Below are positions 1-8,181 of a stretch of DNA of 64,000 bases, one piece after another (the first letter of the stretch is position 1; every line of letters begins with the position of its first letter). The notes below the pieces were generated by a model that worked only from the letters and a program-made list of their open reading frames with translations, was not told the DNA's origin and did no database searches. A program made the position numbers and the translations under genes. The DNA lies in NCBI GenBank assembly GCA_009885995.1, contig VFJQ01000074.1, positions 1 to 64,000 of the forward strand, written 5' to 3'. Source of the DNA: Verrucomicrobiota bacterium. GTDB lineage: Bacteria; Verrucomicrobiota; Verrucomicrobiia; Chthoniobacterales; Chthoniobacteraceae.

Positions 1-45
1 ACGTCGGCGGCGCAGAGCCTGCCCTGAGCGAAGCCGAACGGGTGC
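1..45. repeat. REP-like palindromic repeat inside the transposase gene
   Basis: The segment contains GCAGAGCCTGCCCTGAGCGA followed by AGCCGAACGGG. It resembles the insert at 28,239-28,307 in hsdM, which reads CGCAGAGCCTGAGCGCAGCG followed by AAGG. It replaces expected transposase sequence without introducing a stop in the visible part. The copy is cut by the window edge, so its true length is unknown. Confidence 0.35.
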
Positions 46-934
46 TCACGCGCTGGCCGAGGATGAGCTGGCTGCCGTCGGCATCCACCACGGCCTGGGC
101 GTTGTAGCTTTGGGTGTAACCCTCGCGCTTGCTTTTGCGCATGAGGCGCGCGTCGGGGTCGCTGAGGTTGATCTGTTCGTCGGGCTCGGGGGTGTCGCTT
201 GGGGGCTTGGGCCCGGGGCCTTTGGCGGAGCCTTCGCGCGCGGCCACTTTGCGCTCGTATTCGGCCTGCTCGGCGGCGGCGCGCGCTTGGGCACGGGCTT
301 CGAGTTGCGCGCAGGCTGCGTCCATTTTGCCCAGGAGTTTTTCGCGCCGCGCGATCTCCTTGGGCAGCGCCTGCGGGTCGGTGTCCTCGCGGTCGCTGGC
401 CTCGGCTTGGGCGAGCAGCGCGTCCACGTCGAGGCGCAGTTGCGCGCGCAGTTCGCCCGCGCGCTGGCAGGTGACGTTCTTGTCCTTGCTGGCGCTGGCG
501 CGGATGTGGGTGCCGTCGAGGCTCACGCCGCCGAGCTTGAGCAGGCGCAGTTCGCGCGCCAGTTCGAGCACGTCGACGAACGCGGCGGCCACGGCCTCGA
601 GGTTGTTGCGGCGGAAGGTGCAGATCGTGTCGTGATCAGGATGCGTATCGGCGCAGAGGTAGCGCACGGCCACATCGCGGTGGGTCGCGCGCTCGATGCG
701 CCGGCTGCCAAAAGTGCCGTTGGCGTAGCAGTAGATGAGCAGCGCGAGCATCATCGCTGGCGGGAACTGCGCGTCGCCGCTCCCGCGGTGATTGACGGAA
801 AAGGTGCTCAGCGGCAGCCGCCCGACGGCCTCGATGACGAAGTGGACCAGATCATCCTCCGCCACCCAGTCCCGCAAGTCGGGCGGCAAGAGCAACGGGG
901 TCTGGCGGTCGATGGTGATGAAGCGGGCGGCCAT
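1..934 (-). CDS. IS1182-type transposase, partial at left edge
   Basis: This leftward gene starts at ATG 934 (MAARFITIDRQTPLLLPPD) and stays open to the window edge, so only about 311 codons are visible. The N-terminus resembles the DUF772 region of IS1182-family transposases (FPPAMMLALLIYCYANGTFGSRRIERA, then DTHPDHDTICTFRR at about residues 96-109). The later part has the family hallmark NLSDPDARLMRKSK followed by YTQSYNAQAVVDADG. It would catalyse DDE-type cut-and-paste transposition. After GQRVS near the edge the protein departs from what I expect and reads TRSASLRAGSAPPT, which looks like a short palindromic repeat inserted in frame (1-45). Terminal inverted repeats were not identified. 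The family call is confident; whether the gene is intact is not known. Confidence 0.8.
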   Translation of the reverse strand, partial: MAARFITIDRQTPLLLPPDLRDWVAEDDLVHFVIEAVGRLPLSTFSVNHRGSGDAQFPPAMMLALLIYCYANGTFGSRRIERATHRDVAVRYLCADTHPDHDTICTFRRNNLEAVAAAFVDVLELARELRLLKLGGVSLDGTHIRASASKDKNVTCQRAGELRAQLRLDVDALLAQAEASDREDTDPQALPKEIARREKLLGKMDAACAQLEARAQARAAAEQAEYERKVAAREGSAKGPGPKPPSDTPEPDEQINLSDPDARLMRKSKREGYTQSYNAQAVVDADGSQLILGQRVSTRSASLRAGSAPPT

Positions 935-1019
935 CCACGCTTTTCAACAAAACTTGCCGGGAATGGAAAGTCCGACAGGCTCTCAACCCGCTCCCGGCTC
1001 GCCGCTCGATTCAGCAACG

Positions 1020-1312
1020 ATGCGCAGCCAGCTCAACGCGCTCAACGATAAGATCGACAGCACGCTGCCGGGGCCGCCGGGGCCGCCGGGGGCGGATGGG
1101 TCCCGAGCGGGTCTGGCAGCGATGGCCCGCAAGGCCCGCCGGGCAATCCCGGCGAGGTGACCAATGCGACCCTCGCCTCGGCCATCGGCGGGACGGCGCG
1201 CAATCCCACCGGGGAGGTGACGCTGAACACGCCCTTTGCCGATCCAGATACGGAGACGCTGCGGCAGGCCTTCAATGCGATGCTGGCGGCCCTGTTCCGC
1301 CCGCCGACGTAG
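1020..1312 (+). pseudogene. Decayed collagen-like protein gene, copy 1
   Basis: From ATG 1020 one frame reads MRSQLNALNDKIDSTLPGPPGPPGADG, a short coiled segment followed by Gly-X-Y triplets. About position 1100-1115 the signal moves to another frame, which continues GSDGPQGPPGNPGEVTNATL and ends LRQAFNAMLAALFRPPT before TAG at 1310-1312. A frameshift inside the Gly-X-Y stretch therefore separates head and tail. The tail matches a second decayed copy at 22,840-23,057 (both contain LNTPFADPD and end in RPP). The transposase gene lies immediately upstream. The function of the intact protein is unknown; it may have been a surface or appendage protein. Confidence 0.5.
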
Positions 1313-1354
1313 AGTGTCGCGCTCGCGGGTCGAGCCCCTTGTGGCCACGGCGCT

Positions 1355-2611
1355 CTATTCGATGCGATAGAGGGCGGTCTTCGTGCGGAGGAAGAGCGCG
1401 CTTTCGCTCACGGCGGGGCTGGCCATGAAACCGTCGGCGAGCGTGTTCTCGGCGAGTTTCTTGAACGTGCGATCGGCGGCGAAGACGACGACTTTCCCTT
1501 CCTCGTTGCCGACGTAGATGCGTCCGGCGGCGAAGAGCGGGCTCGCGCTGTAGTTGCCGCCGATGCGTTCACTCCACATCACCTCGCCCGTCTTCGCATC
1601 GAGGCACACGGCGATGCCGCCGTCGTTCACGGCGAAGAGCAGATCGCCGACGAGCGTGACGCTCGGTTTGTTCGGCACGGTCTTTTTCAACCGCCACGCC
1701 ACGCTCTCCTCGCCGAGCACACCATGGCCACCGAGCTTCACGCCGAGCAGGCCCGCTTTGCCGAAGCCTGCGGGGATGAAGACCATGCCGAGCCCGAGCA
1801 CCGGGCGCGTCGCGGCGCTGTGGCTCTCGCGTTCTTCGAGCCGCCAGATTTCTTTTCCGGTGCGCGGCTCGTAGGCGTAGTGGCCTTTTGCGCCACTGGA
1901 GAAAAGGATCGGCTTTCCATCCACCTCGGCGACGTGCGGCGTCGAGAACGCCTTGCGCCAGTCGCCCTCGGCCTCGGGTTTGCCCTCGGGCGTGAGGTCC
2001 TTGTAGTCGATCGAGCGATCCACCTTCCACACGGTCTTGCCGGTCTTCTTGTCGAGCGCGACGACGAACTGAAAATCGCTGCCGTCGAAGTTCATGATGA
2101 CCAAGTCCTGCCACACGATCGGCGAGCTGCCCGCGCCGCGGAAGTGATTGCACACGAAGTCGCGCCGCTCCCACAGCACCTTGCCCGTCGCGGTATCGAC
2201 GCACGCGGTGCCCGGCGAGCCGAAGGTCACGTAGAGGCGCCCGTCCTCGATCACCGGCGTGGGCGACGCGTAGCTGTTGAACTTGTGGCAGAACTGCGGG
2301 TTCGCGACTTTGAAGAGCAACTGGTCGCGCAGCACTTTGCCCGTGGCCTTATCCACGCACACGACGCTCAGCTCGGTGCCTTCCTCATTCGCGGTCGTGA
2401 GCCAGACCAGGCTGCCCCAGATCACGGGCGAAGACCATGCCTTGCCGTGGATCGGCGTCTTCCACTTCACGCGCTCCGTCTCGCTGAACGTCAGCGGCAG
2501 ATTCTTCGCGTCGCTGTGCCCGTCGCCAGCCGGGCCGCGGAACTGCGGCCAGTTGATTTCAGCGCGAAGGCTCGTGGCGAGGAGGGCGAGGAGGAGGCAG
2601 AGACGGGACAT
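1355..2611 (-). CDS. Secreted PQQ-like beta-propeller protein
   Basis: The start is placed at MSRLCLLLALLATSLRAE (2611), which gives a clean signal peptide; an upstream in-frame ATG at 2653 would add 14 polar residues before it. The mature protein begins INWPQFRGPAGDGHS, the WPQFRGP motif typical of PVC outer-membrane PQQ-like propeller proteins. It continues with blades of the form ATGKVLW, KTGKTVWK, RTGKEIWRL and KTGEVMWSE. About 418 residues fit a seven- or eight-bladed propeller. I see no quinoprotein catalytic residues or haem motif, so a binding or scaffolding role is more likely than dehydrogenase activity. It diverges from the dsbD-like gene. The substrate is unknown. Confidence 0.75.
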   Translation of the reverse strand: MSRLCLLLALLATSLRAEINWPQFRGPAGDGHSDAKNLPLTFSETERVKWKTPIHGKAWSSPVIWGSLVWLTTANEEGTELSVVCVDKATGKVLRDQLLFKVANPQFCHKFNSYASPTPVIEDGRLYVTFGSPGTACVDTATGKVLWERRDFVCNHFRGAGSSPIVWQDLVIMNFDGSDFQFVVALDKKTGKTVWKVDRSIDYKDLTPEGKPEAEGDWRKAFSTPHVAEVDGKPILFSSGAKGHYAYEPRTGKEIWRLEERESHSAATRPVLGLGMVFIPAGFGKAGLLGVKLGGHGVLGEESVAWRLKKTVPNKPSVTLVGDLLFAVNDGGIAVCLDAKTGEVMWSERIGGNYSASPLFAAGRIYVGNEEGKVVVFAADRTFKKLAENTLADGFMASPAVSESALFLRTKTALYRIE

Positions 2612-2743
2612 GAGAGAGGGTGAATCAGGGAGCGTAAATCGGTGAAAGCGCAATCGCTGAGCAAGTTTCTCGCATCCCGAGACCGCAGATGGCTCGAAAG
2701 AATTCTTTCAACGCACGCCGGGTCGGGTAGTCCAACGGGCCGC

Positions 2744-4822
2744 ATGATTCGCGTCGCACTCTTCACTCTCCTCGGGCTGCTCGCGGTGGCGCGCGCGCAA
2801 TTCGGCGCAGCCGAAGATCTCGTGAAGCCCAGTCTCCTCGCGGACACGGCCGCCGTCGAAGCAGGCAAGCCCTTCACCGTGCTGCTGCGGATGGAGATGA
2901 AGTCCGGCTGGCACGTGTATTGGCAATTCGGCGGCGACTCCGGCGCGCCGCCGCGCGTCACGTGGGAATTGCCCGCCGGCTTCAGCGCCGGGCCGATCCA
3001 GTGGCCGCTCCCGACCGCGCACAAGGACGAGGGCGATCTCCTCACCTACATTTACGAAGGCGAAGTGTTGCTGCCGATCGAGATCACGCCGCGGGCAAAG
3101 CTCGACGCGCGCGAAGTCGCGCTGAAGGCGAAGCTCACGTGGCTCGTGTGCGAGCAGACATGCGTGCCGGGCCGCGGGGAAGTCGCGCTCACGCTGCCGG
3201 TCGGCACCGCAGCGCCTGCGAACTCGGAGCTTTTCGCTTCCGCACGCAGCCGCTTGCCGAAGGCCGATCCCCCGCCCTTCCGCACCGCGTGGGAGGTGAA
3301 GCCGGAAGTCTTCACCGTGAAAGTGAGCGGCCTCGCGAAGGACACGCGCGTCGAGTTCTATCCGCTGCCGCCGAACCCTGACGCGAAGCCGAAGCGCGCG
3401 CAGGTCAGCGGCGATACGATCACCGTGCCGATCGAAAGCGGCGGCGCGGCGGACACGGCGTGGAGCGGCCTGCTCATCGCGCAGATCGGCGAAGGGCCGC
3501 GCACAGGCTGGATGATCTCGAAGATGGAGGGCACCGCGCCGTCGGTGCCCGGTGGAAGCGACGGCGCGCTTCCCTCCACCAGTATCGCACCGCCGCGGTT
3601 CGGACTCTTCGGCGCGCTGTGGGCCGCGCTGCTCGGCGGGCTCATCCTCAATCTCATGCCGTGCGTGCTGCCCGTGATCGCGCTGAAAATCTTCAGCTTC
3701 GTGAGCCAGGCAGGCGAGCATCCCGAGCGGGTGCTCCGGCTCGGGCTCGCGTTCGTGGCGGGCGTGTTCGTCTTCTTCCTCGGCATCGCCGCGCTGGCCA
3801 TCGGGCTGCGCGCGGCGGGCCAGGGATTTTTCTGGGGCATGCAGTTCGCCGATCCGCGGCTGATGCTCGCGCTCGTCGCGCTCGTCGTGCTCTTCGCGCT
3901 GTCGATGTTCGGCGTCTTCGAGATCACGCTCGGCGGCGCGGAGAACACGCTCGGCTCACTTTCGCGAAAGGAAGGTTATGGCGGCGCGTTCGTGCATGGG
4001 TTGTTCACGACGCTGCTCGGCACGTCATGCACCGCGCCGTTCGTCGGGCCGGTGCTCGGCTTCGCGGTCACGCAACCGCCGGCGGCCATCATAGCCATTT
4101 TCACCGCGATGGCGGCGGGGATGAGCCTGCCGTATTTCCTGCTCACGTGGAAGCCGGCGTGGATGCGCTTCCTGCCAAAGCCCGGCGCGTGGATGGAGCG
4201 GTTCAAGCAACTCATGGGCTTCGTGCTGCTCGCCGTGGCGGTGTGGCTCCTCGGCGTCTTCGGCAAGACGCGCGGCGCCGATGCCGCCGCCGCCGCAGGA
4301 TGGCTGCTGCTCTTCCTCGCACTCGCCGGCTGGATCTTCGGCGCGGGCGCGCGACGCTGGTGGGCGATCGTGCTCGCGGTGCTCACGCTCGGCGTGGGCG
4401 GCTGGCTTTTCCTCCCGGGAGCGCTGCACAAGTCCGCGTCCACCGCCGCCGAGGCGAAGCCGAACGCGGTGGGCATCGTGTGGGAGAAGTTTTCGCCCGA
4501 GCGCGTCGAGCAGGCGCGCAAGGCCGGGCAGCCCGTGTTCATCGACTTCACCGCCGAGTGGTGCATCAACTGCAAAGTCAACGAAGGCGCCGTGCTCAAC
4601 ACCACGACCACCGCTGCCGCGTTTCGCGAGAAGAACGTGCTCACGCTCAAAGCCGACTGGACCGCCTTCGACCCGGTGATCACCGAGGCGCTGAAGAAGT
4701 TCGAGCGCATCGGCGTGCCGCTCTACGTGCTCTATCGCCCCGGCGAAGAGGCGCCCGTGATCTTCCCCGAGTTGCTCACGACGAATCTCGTGCTCGGCGA
4801 GCTGGCGAAGATCGGGCGCTAA
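2744..4822 (+). CDS. dsbD: DsbD-family protein-disulfide reductase
   Basis: The start is placed at MIRVALFTLLGLLAVARAQ (2744), a good signal peptide; the frame is open upstream to 2642. About 692 residues. A periplasmic alpha-like domain carries C136 and C140 (VCEQTCVPG). A multi-pass membrane core follows, with MPCVLPV (C307) and GTSCTAPFVGPVLGFA, the paired intramembrane cysteines of DsbD/CcdA. The C-terminus is a thioredoxin-like domain with EWCINCK (C607 and C610). Such proteins move reducing equivalents from cytoplasmic thioredoxin through the membrane to periplasmic substrates. The neighbouring bufferin-type locus is rich in secreted cysteines, but a functional link is only an inference. 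Confidence 0.88.
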   Translation: MIRVALFTLLGLLAVARAQFGAAEDLVKPSLLADTAAVEAGKPFTVLLRMEMKSGWHVYWQFGGDSGAPPRVTWELPAGFSAGPIQWPLPTAHKDEGDLLTYIYEGEVLLPIEITPRAKLDAREVALKAKLTWLVCEQTCVPGRGEVALTLPVGTAAPANSELFASARSRLPKADPPPFRTAWEVKPEVFTVKVSGLAKDTRVEFYPLPPNPDAKPKRAQVSGDTITVPIESGGAADTAWSGLLIAQIGEGPRTGWMISKMEGTAPSVPGGSDGALPSTSIAPPRFGLFGALWAALLGGLILNLMPCVLPVIALKIFSFVSQAGEHPERVLRLGLAFVAGVFVFFLGIAALAIGLRAAGQGFFWGMQFADPRLMLALVALVVLFALSMFGVFEITLGGAENTLGSLSRKEGYGGAFVHGLFTTLLGTSCTAPFVGPVLGFAVTQPPAAIIAIFTAMAAGMSLPYFLLTWKPAWMRFLPKPGAWMERFKQLMGFVLLAVAVWLLGVFGKTRGADAAAAAGWLLLFLALAGWIFGAGARRWWAIVLAVLTLGVGGWLFLPGALHKSASTAAEAKPNAVGIVWEKFSPERVEQARKAGQPVFIDFTAEWCINCKVNEGAVLNTTTTAAAFREKNVLTLKADWTAFDPVITEALKKFERIGVPLYVLYRPGEEAPVIFPELLTTNLVLGELAKIGR

Positions 4823-5112
4823 CGCTTCTCTCGGAGCGCGCGCTTCAGCCGCTCCTTCGCATCGTCCGGCAACTCGGCGCCGTGCTCGTGACGGCATCCG
4901 CGCATCGCCTTGCCGATGAAACCGAGCTGGTCGCGATAGCGTTCGCACCATACGCAGATGCGGTAGTGCAGCCACATCTTGACCCGCGTGCCGAGCGGCA
5001 GCGGGCCGTCCTGCGACTGCGAGATGAGCCGCGTCATGTCGTGACACTTCGGCGTGTGCTCGGCCACCCACGTCACGATCTTGGCCTTCCACCAACTCGT
5101 CGGCTCGATCAT
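4819..5112 (-). CDS. Zinc-finger anti-sigma-like protein
   Basis: A 97-residue protein starting MIEPTSWWKAKIVTWVAEH at ATG 5112. Its ATG overlaps the TGA of the ECF sigma gene (ATGA), which indicates translational coupling. The pattern KCHDM, about 30 residues, then HYRICVWC resembles the Cys/His-X3-Cys-X2-Cys zinc-binding helix of ZAS/zf-HC2 anti-sigma factors. There is no transmembrane segment, so it is probably a soluble anti-sigma factor. The signal it senses is unknown. Position next to the sigma factor and opposite the bufferin-type genes suggests control of that cluster. Its last 4 bases overlap the 3' end of the convergent dsbD-like gene. Confidence 0.72.
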   Translation of the reverse strand: MIEPTSWWKAKIVTWVAEHTPKCHDMTRLISQSQDGPLPLGTRVKMWLHYRICVWCERYRDQLGFIGKAMRGCRHEHGAELPDDAKERLKRALREKR

Positions 5113-5702
5113 GGCGCGGTGAAGTAATTCAGCTCCAGGCACTGCCGCAGCGCCATGCGCGCGCGGTGCAGCATCACCCACAAGTTTGCGTCGCTGATGC
5201 CGAGCGTGGCGCACACCTCGCGGCTCGGCACATCGTCCATCTCGCGCATGGTGAAGACCGCCGCGATGCGCTCGGGCAGCTTGCTCACGCACGAATTCAG
5301 CGCCTGCCAAAACTCCGCGCGCTCCAGTGCGGCCGCACCCTCCAGCTTCCACTCCACCGGGCCGCGCTCGTGAATCCAGAAATCATCGCCGTCAAACTTG
5401 TCCGCGGGTTCGCCGCTGAAGAACTCCATGTCGGTGAACGTCGTCTCACGACCCAGCTTGCGGAAATGGTCGCAGACTTTGTTCTTCAAGATGCCCACCA
5501 GCCACGTCCGCTCCGACGCGCGCCCAGCAAAGCCATCGCTCGTCCGCACCGCCGCCAGCAGAGCGTCCTGCACGAGATCCTCCGCCACCTCGGGCCGTCG
5601 CACGCGAGCGAGCGCGTAGCGGTAGAGGCAGTCGCCGTGTTCATCCACCCAGCGCTCCGGGCTGGCGGCGAGCGGCATGGTTGGATGGTCGGGCGATTCC
5701 AT
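5109..5702 (-). CDS. ECF-type RNA polymerase sigma factor
   Basis: The start is taken at MESPDHPTMPLAASPERWVD (5702), giving 197 residues; a second ATG at 5678 is possible. Region 2 shows HGDCLYRYALARVRRPEVAEDLVQDALLAA. Region 4 shows LPERIAAVFTMREMDDVPSREVCATLGIS followed by a helix-turn-helix with VMLHRARMALRQC. This is the two-domain layout of extracytoplasmic-function sigma factors. It overlaps the downstream anti-sigma gene by ATGA and diverges from the NADH dehydrogenase gene, with 93 bp between starts. That arrangement suits a factor that controls itself and the rightward operon. Confidence 0.85.
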   Translation of the reverse strand: MESPDHPTMPLAASPERWVDEHGDCLYRYALARVRRPEVAEDLVQDALLAAVRTSDGFAGRASERTWLVGILKNKVCDHFRKLGRETTFTDMEFFSGEPADKFDGDDFWIHERGPVEWKLEGAAALERAEFWQALNSCVSKLPERIAAVFTMREMDDVPSREVCATLGISDANLWVMLHRARMALRQCLELNYFTAP

Positions 5703-5757
5703 TTGGTGTGTGTGGACGAAAGCAGACTCGCACCGGCGACCAAAGATTTTTTCGTAA

Positions 5758-5790
5758 GCGTGTAAGGAATCGCGCGCCCGTCCGACGAAG
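5758..5790 (+). promoter_or_regulatory. Candidate regulatory motif upstream of the NADH dehydrogenase gene
   Basis: The sequence has GTGTAAGGAAT (5760-5770), nine bases, then GTCCGACGA (5780-5788), just ahead of the ATG at 5796. The same two words recur, six bases apart, before the doxX-like gene (7140-7165). A shared ECF-type promoter or operator is a reasonable guess, but the unequal spacing is a weakness. Confidence 0.4.
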
Positions 5791-5795
5791 CTCCC

Positions 5796-7145
5796 ATGAA
5801 CACGAATAGAACCCGCATCGTCATCCTCGGCGGCGGCTTCGGCGGACTTTACGCCGCGCTGGAGTTCGAACGCCGGCGCGAGCCGAACGTCGAAGTCACG
5901 CTCGTCAGCCAGGACAACTTCTTCCTCTTCACCCCGATGCTGCATGAGATCGCCGCGAGCGATCTCGACGCGACCGACGTGGTGAATCCCATCCGCAAGC
6001 TGCTGCGGCACGTTCGCTTCTTCGCTGGCGACGTGCAGGGGATCGACCTCGATCGCCGCTGCGTCACCGTCGCACACGGCTTCGACTCCCACACGCACGA
6101 GCTCGAATACGATCACCTCGTCTTCGGTCTCGGCTCGGTGACGAACTTCTTCAACCTGCCCGGCCTCGCCGAGCGCGCGCTCACCATGCGTTCGCTGCGC
6201 GACGCGCAGGAAGTGCGCAACCGGCTCATCGCCCATCTTGAGGAGGCCGACACGGAATGCGCGGCGAAGGATCGCGAGCCGCTGCTCACCTTCGTCGTCG
6301 CCGGCGGCGGCTTCGCAGGCGTGGAGACGATCGGGAGCGTCAATGACTTCCTCCACGAAGCGCTGCCGTTTTACCCGAACCTCCGGCGCGAGATGGTGCG
6401 CGTGGTCCTCGTGCATCCGGGCGACTACCCGCTGCCGGAGCTGGGCGAATCGCTCGGGCGCTACACCGGGCGGCAGCTCGCGCAGCGCGGCGTCGAGATC
6501 CATGCGAACACCAAGGTGAAGGCCGTCACGCCGCGCGAGGTCGAGTTGAGCGATGGCACGCGGATTACCAGCTTCACCCTCGTGTGGACCGCGGGCACCT
6601 CGCCGAACCCGACGCTCGATCTCGTCGAGGTGCCGAAGGATCGCGGGCGCATCAGCGTGAACGCCGAGATGGAAGTGCAGGATCACCCCGGCCTGTGGGC
6701 GCTCGGCGATTGCGCGCTCGTGCCGAACCTCGATCAGCCCAGCGCCTTCCACCCGCCCACCGCGCAACACGCCTCGCGGCAGGGCGCGGTGCTCGCGCGG
6801 AACATCCTCGCACGCATTGCGGGCCAGCCGATGAAGCCGTTCCGTTTCAAGACGCTCGGCCTGCTCGCGTCGATCGGCCACCGCTGCGGAGTGGCGCGCA
6901 TTCTCGGGATGAATTTTTCGGGTTTCATCGCCTGGTGGCTGTGGCGCATGATCTACCTCATGAAGCTGCCGCGCACCGAGAAGAAGATCCGCGTCGCCCT
7001 CCAGTGGACGCTCGATGTGTTCTTCAGCAAGGACTTCGTCCAGCACCTCCAGCAGCGCTCGTCGTCGATCTCGCGCGACGAGCCCGCGCGGCCCGCGCTG
7101 CGCGTCGCCTGCCAGCCCGTGGAGGATTTTTCAGCCGCCGTGTAA
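5796..7145 (+). CDS. ndh: Type II NADH:quinone dehydrogenase-like flavoprotein
   Basis: 449 residues with two Rossmann dinucleotide-binding motifs: VILGGGFGGLYAALEF at residues 9-24 for FAD, and VVAGGGFAGVET near residue 168 for NAD(P)H. The FAD-domain signature WALGDCALVP and the C-terminal amphipathic region (WWLWRMIYLMKLPRTEKK, then ALQWTLDVFF) are typical of NDH-2 enzymes attached to the inner face of the membrane. These oxidise NADH and reduce quinone without pumping protons. It is the first rightward gene opposite the ECF sigma factor and is followed 42 bp later by a DoxX-like gene, a pairing known from MNIO/bufferin loci. A role in redox protection is inferred. Confidence 0.85.
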   Translation: MNTNRTRIVILGGGFGGLYAALEFERRREPNVEVTLVSQDNFFLFTPMLHEIAASDLDATDVVNPIRKLLRHVRFFAGDVQGIDLDRRCVTVAHGFDSHTHELEYDHLVFGLGSVTNFFNLPGLAERALTMRSLRDAQEVRNRLIAHLEEADTECAAKDREPLLTFVVAGGGFAGVETIGSVNDFLHEALPFYPNLRREMVRVVLVHPGDYPLPELGESLGRYTGRQLAQRGVEIHANTKVKAVTPREVELSDGTRITSFTLVWTAGTSPNPTLDLVEVPKDRGRISVNAEMEVQDHPGLWALGDCALVPNLDQPSAFHPPTAQHASRQGAVLARNILARIAGQPMKPFRFKTLGLLASIGHRCGVARILGMNFSGFIAWWLWRMIYLMKLPRTEKKIRVALQWTLDVFFSKDFVQHLQQRSSSISRDEPARPALRVACQPVEDFSAAV

Positions 7146-7165
7146 GGAATTTCACGGTCCGACGA
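7140..7165 (+). promoter_or_regulatory. Second copy of the candidate regulatory motif
   Basis: GTGTAAGGAAT (7140-7150), whose TAA is the stop codon of the NADH dehydrogenase gene, is followed after six bases by GTCCGACGA (7157-7165). It lies 22 bp before the doxX-like ATG. See the copy at 5,758-5,790. Confidence 0.35.
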
Positions 7166-7187
7166 CTCACTCATTTTATCACACGCC

Positions 7188-7679
7188 ATGAAACTGCTCC
7201 CACTCATCCGCACCGCTCACGGGCTCCTCGTGAAGATCGCGACCTCGCTGCAATCGCCGCTGCTCCTCGCCGTGCGCCTCTACTGGGGCTGGGCGTTCTT
7301 CCAGACCGGCAAGGGCAAGCTCGCGGACCTCGGAAAAGTCACCACGTTCTTCACCGATCTCGGCATTCCGCTGCCCGGCCTGAATGCCTTCCTCGCCGGC
7401 TCGACGGAATGTTTCGGCGGCCTGCTGCTGCTGCTCGGTCTGTTCGCGCGTCCCGTCACCGTGCCGCTCATCGTCACCATGCTCGTCGCCTACGGCACCG
7501 CCGATCTCGACGTCGTGAAGAACATCTTCAGCGAACCCGACAAGTTCCTTGCGGCCGATCCCTTCCTCTTCCTCTTCGCCTCCGTGCTCGTCTTCGTCTT
7601 CGGGCCTGGTGCGCTCTCGCTAGATCACCTCATCCGCCGCCGCCAGGGCGCCACTCTGGGGGAGGGGCAAGAAGCCTAA
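7188..7679 (+). CDS. DoxX-family membrane protein
   Basis: 163 residues with four predicted membrane segments. The first contains LLLAVRLYWGWAFFQTGKGKL, which matches the DoxX N-terminal pattern (R-x-x-x-G-x-x-F-x-x-G-x-x-K). Later segments are CFGGLLLLLGLF, PLIVTMLVAYGTA and FLFLFASVLVFVFGPG, and the protein ends in a basic tail. DoxX-like proteins are poorly characterised membrane redox components. They occur often beside DUF692 oxidase genes. Here it lies between the NADH dehydrogenase and the BufA-like precursor, so participation in the same stress response is likely but unproven. Confidence 0.8.
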   Translation: MKLLPLIRTAHGLLVKIATSLQSPLLLAVRLYWGWAFFQTGKGKLADLGKVTTFFTDLGIPLPGLNAFLAGSTECFGGLLLLLGLFARPVTVPLIVTMLVAYGTADLDVVKNIFSEPDKFLAADPFLFLFASVLVFVFGPGALSLDHLIRRRQGATLGEGQEA

Positions 7680-7834
7680 AAAGTCGGCGCTTGCCGCCGA
7701 AGTTCGCGCCGCTAGACAGAGCGAACTCGCAGCTTCCGCGACTGACTCACCTCCGCATGACCGGCCCTTCCTTCTCAACCGCCGCTTTTCACCACTTTTG
7801 ATCCAGCCTGCCCGCGAGTGCGGACTCGGCAGTT
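7680..7834 (+). other. Intergenic region before the precursor peptide gene
   Basis: This stretch separates the doxX-like gene from the precursor gene leader. No confident promoter or hairpin was recognised. The gap suggests that the precursor gene may have its own transcription start. Confidence 0.3.
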
Positions 7835-7867
7835 CAAACAACAAAAACAAACAAAACAAAACAGGAC
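7835..7867 (+). promoter_or_regulatory. C/A-only leader upstream of the bufferin-like precursor
   Basis: A run made almost only of C and A (for example AACAAAAACAAACAAAACAA) ends in AGGAC just before the ATG at 7868. It is an unstructured leader in an otherwise GC-rich genome. A very similar leader precedes the gene at 33,831. Such leaders probably keep the start site open for strong translation. Confidence 0.5.
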
Positions 7868-8164
7868 ATGAACAAGACCAAGACACTCCTCGCCGGCGCT
7901 GCGCTCGCGGGAATCATCACGGGCGGCTTTGCCGCCAAATCGAACGCGGCCACCAACAGCGCGCCGCAGTTCAAGACCACCACGATCGACGCCGGCGTCC
8001 TCGCCGACAAAGAAAAGGGTGAAACCCACGACTGCGCCGGCAAAAACGGCTGCAAGGGCAAGGGCGGATGCAAGAGCGGCGACAATAGCTGCGCCGGCAA
8101 AAACTCCTGCAAAGGCAAGGGCGGCTGTGCGATGAAAGACGGCAAGCCTGCTCACAAGAAGTAA
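7868..8164 (+). CDS. Bufferin-like cysteine-rich precursor peptide (BufA-type)
   Basis: 98 residues. Residues 1-28 form a signal peptide (MNKTKTLLAGAALAGIITGG, cleavage near SNAA). The core carries six cysteines (C56, C62, C68, C75, C81, C87) in two near-identical units, CAGKNxCKGKGGC, with a C-x5-C-x5-C pattern in each. The C-terminus is lysine-rich. It lies directly upstream of a DUF692 (MNIO) oxidase gene and its DUF2063 partner. In characterised bufferin systems MNIO enzymes convert cysteines of such precursors to thiooxazoles that bind copper. By analogy this should be an exported, modified metal-chelating peptide. The modification and the metal are inferred. The CKGKGGC unit differs from the EGKCG motif of the DUF2282 type, so a BufA2-like class is more likely. 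Confidence 0.8.
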   Translation: MNKTKTLLAGAALAGIITGGFAAKSNAATNSAPQFKTTTIDAGVLADKEKGETHDCAGKNGCKGKGGCKSGDNSCAGKNSCKGKGGCAMKDGKPAHKK

Positions 8165-8181
8165 GTCCGACTGCTCACTTC

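Noticed and set aside
5109-7046. A 645-codon leftward frame that would fuse an upstream region to the sigma factor
   Set aside because: Everything before the methionine at 5702 is antisense to the NADH dehydrogenase gene and lacks any domain. A normal ECF sigma length results from the later start.
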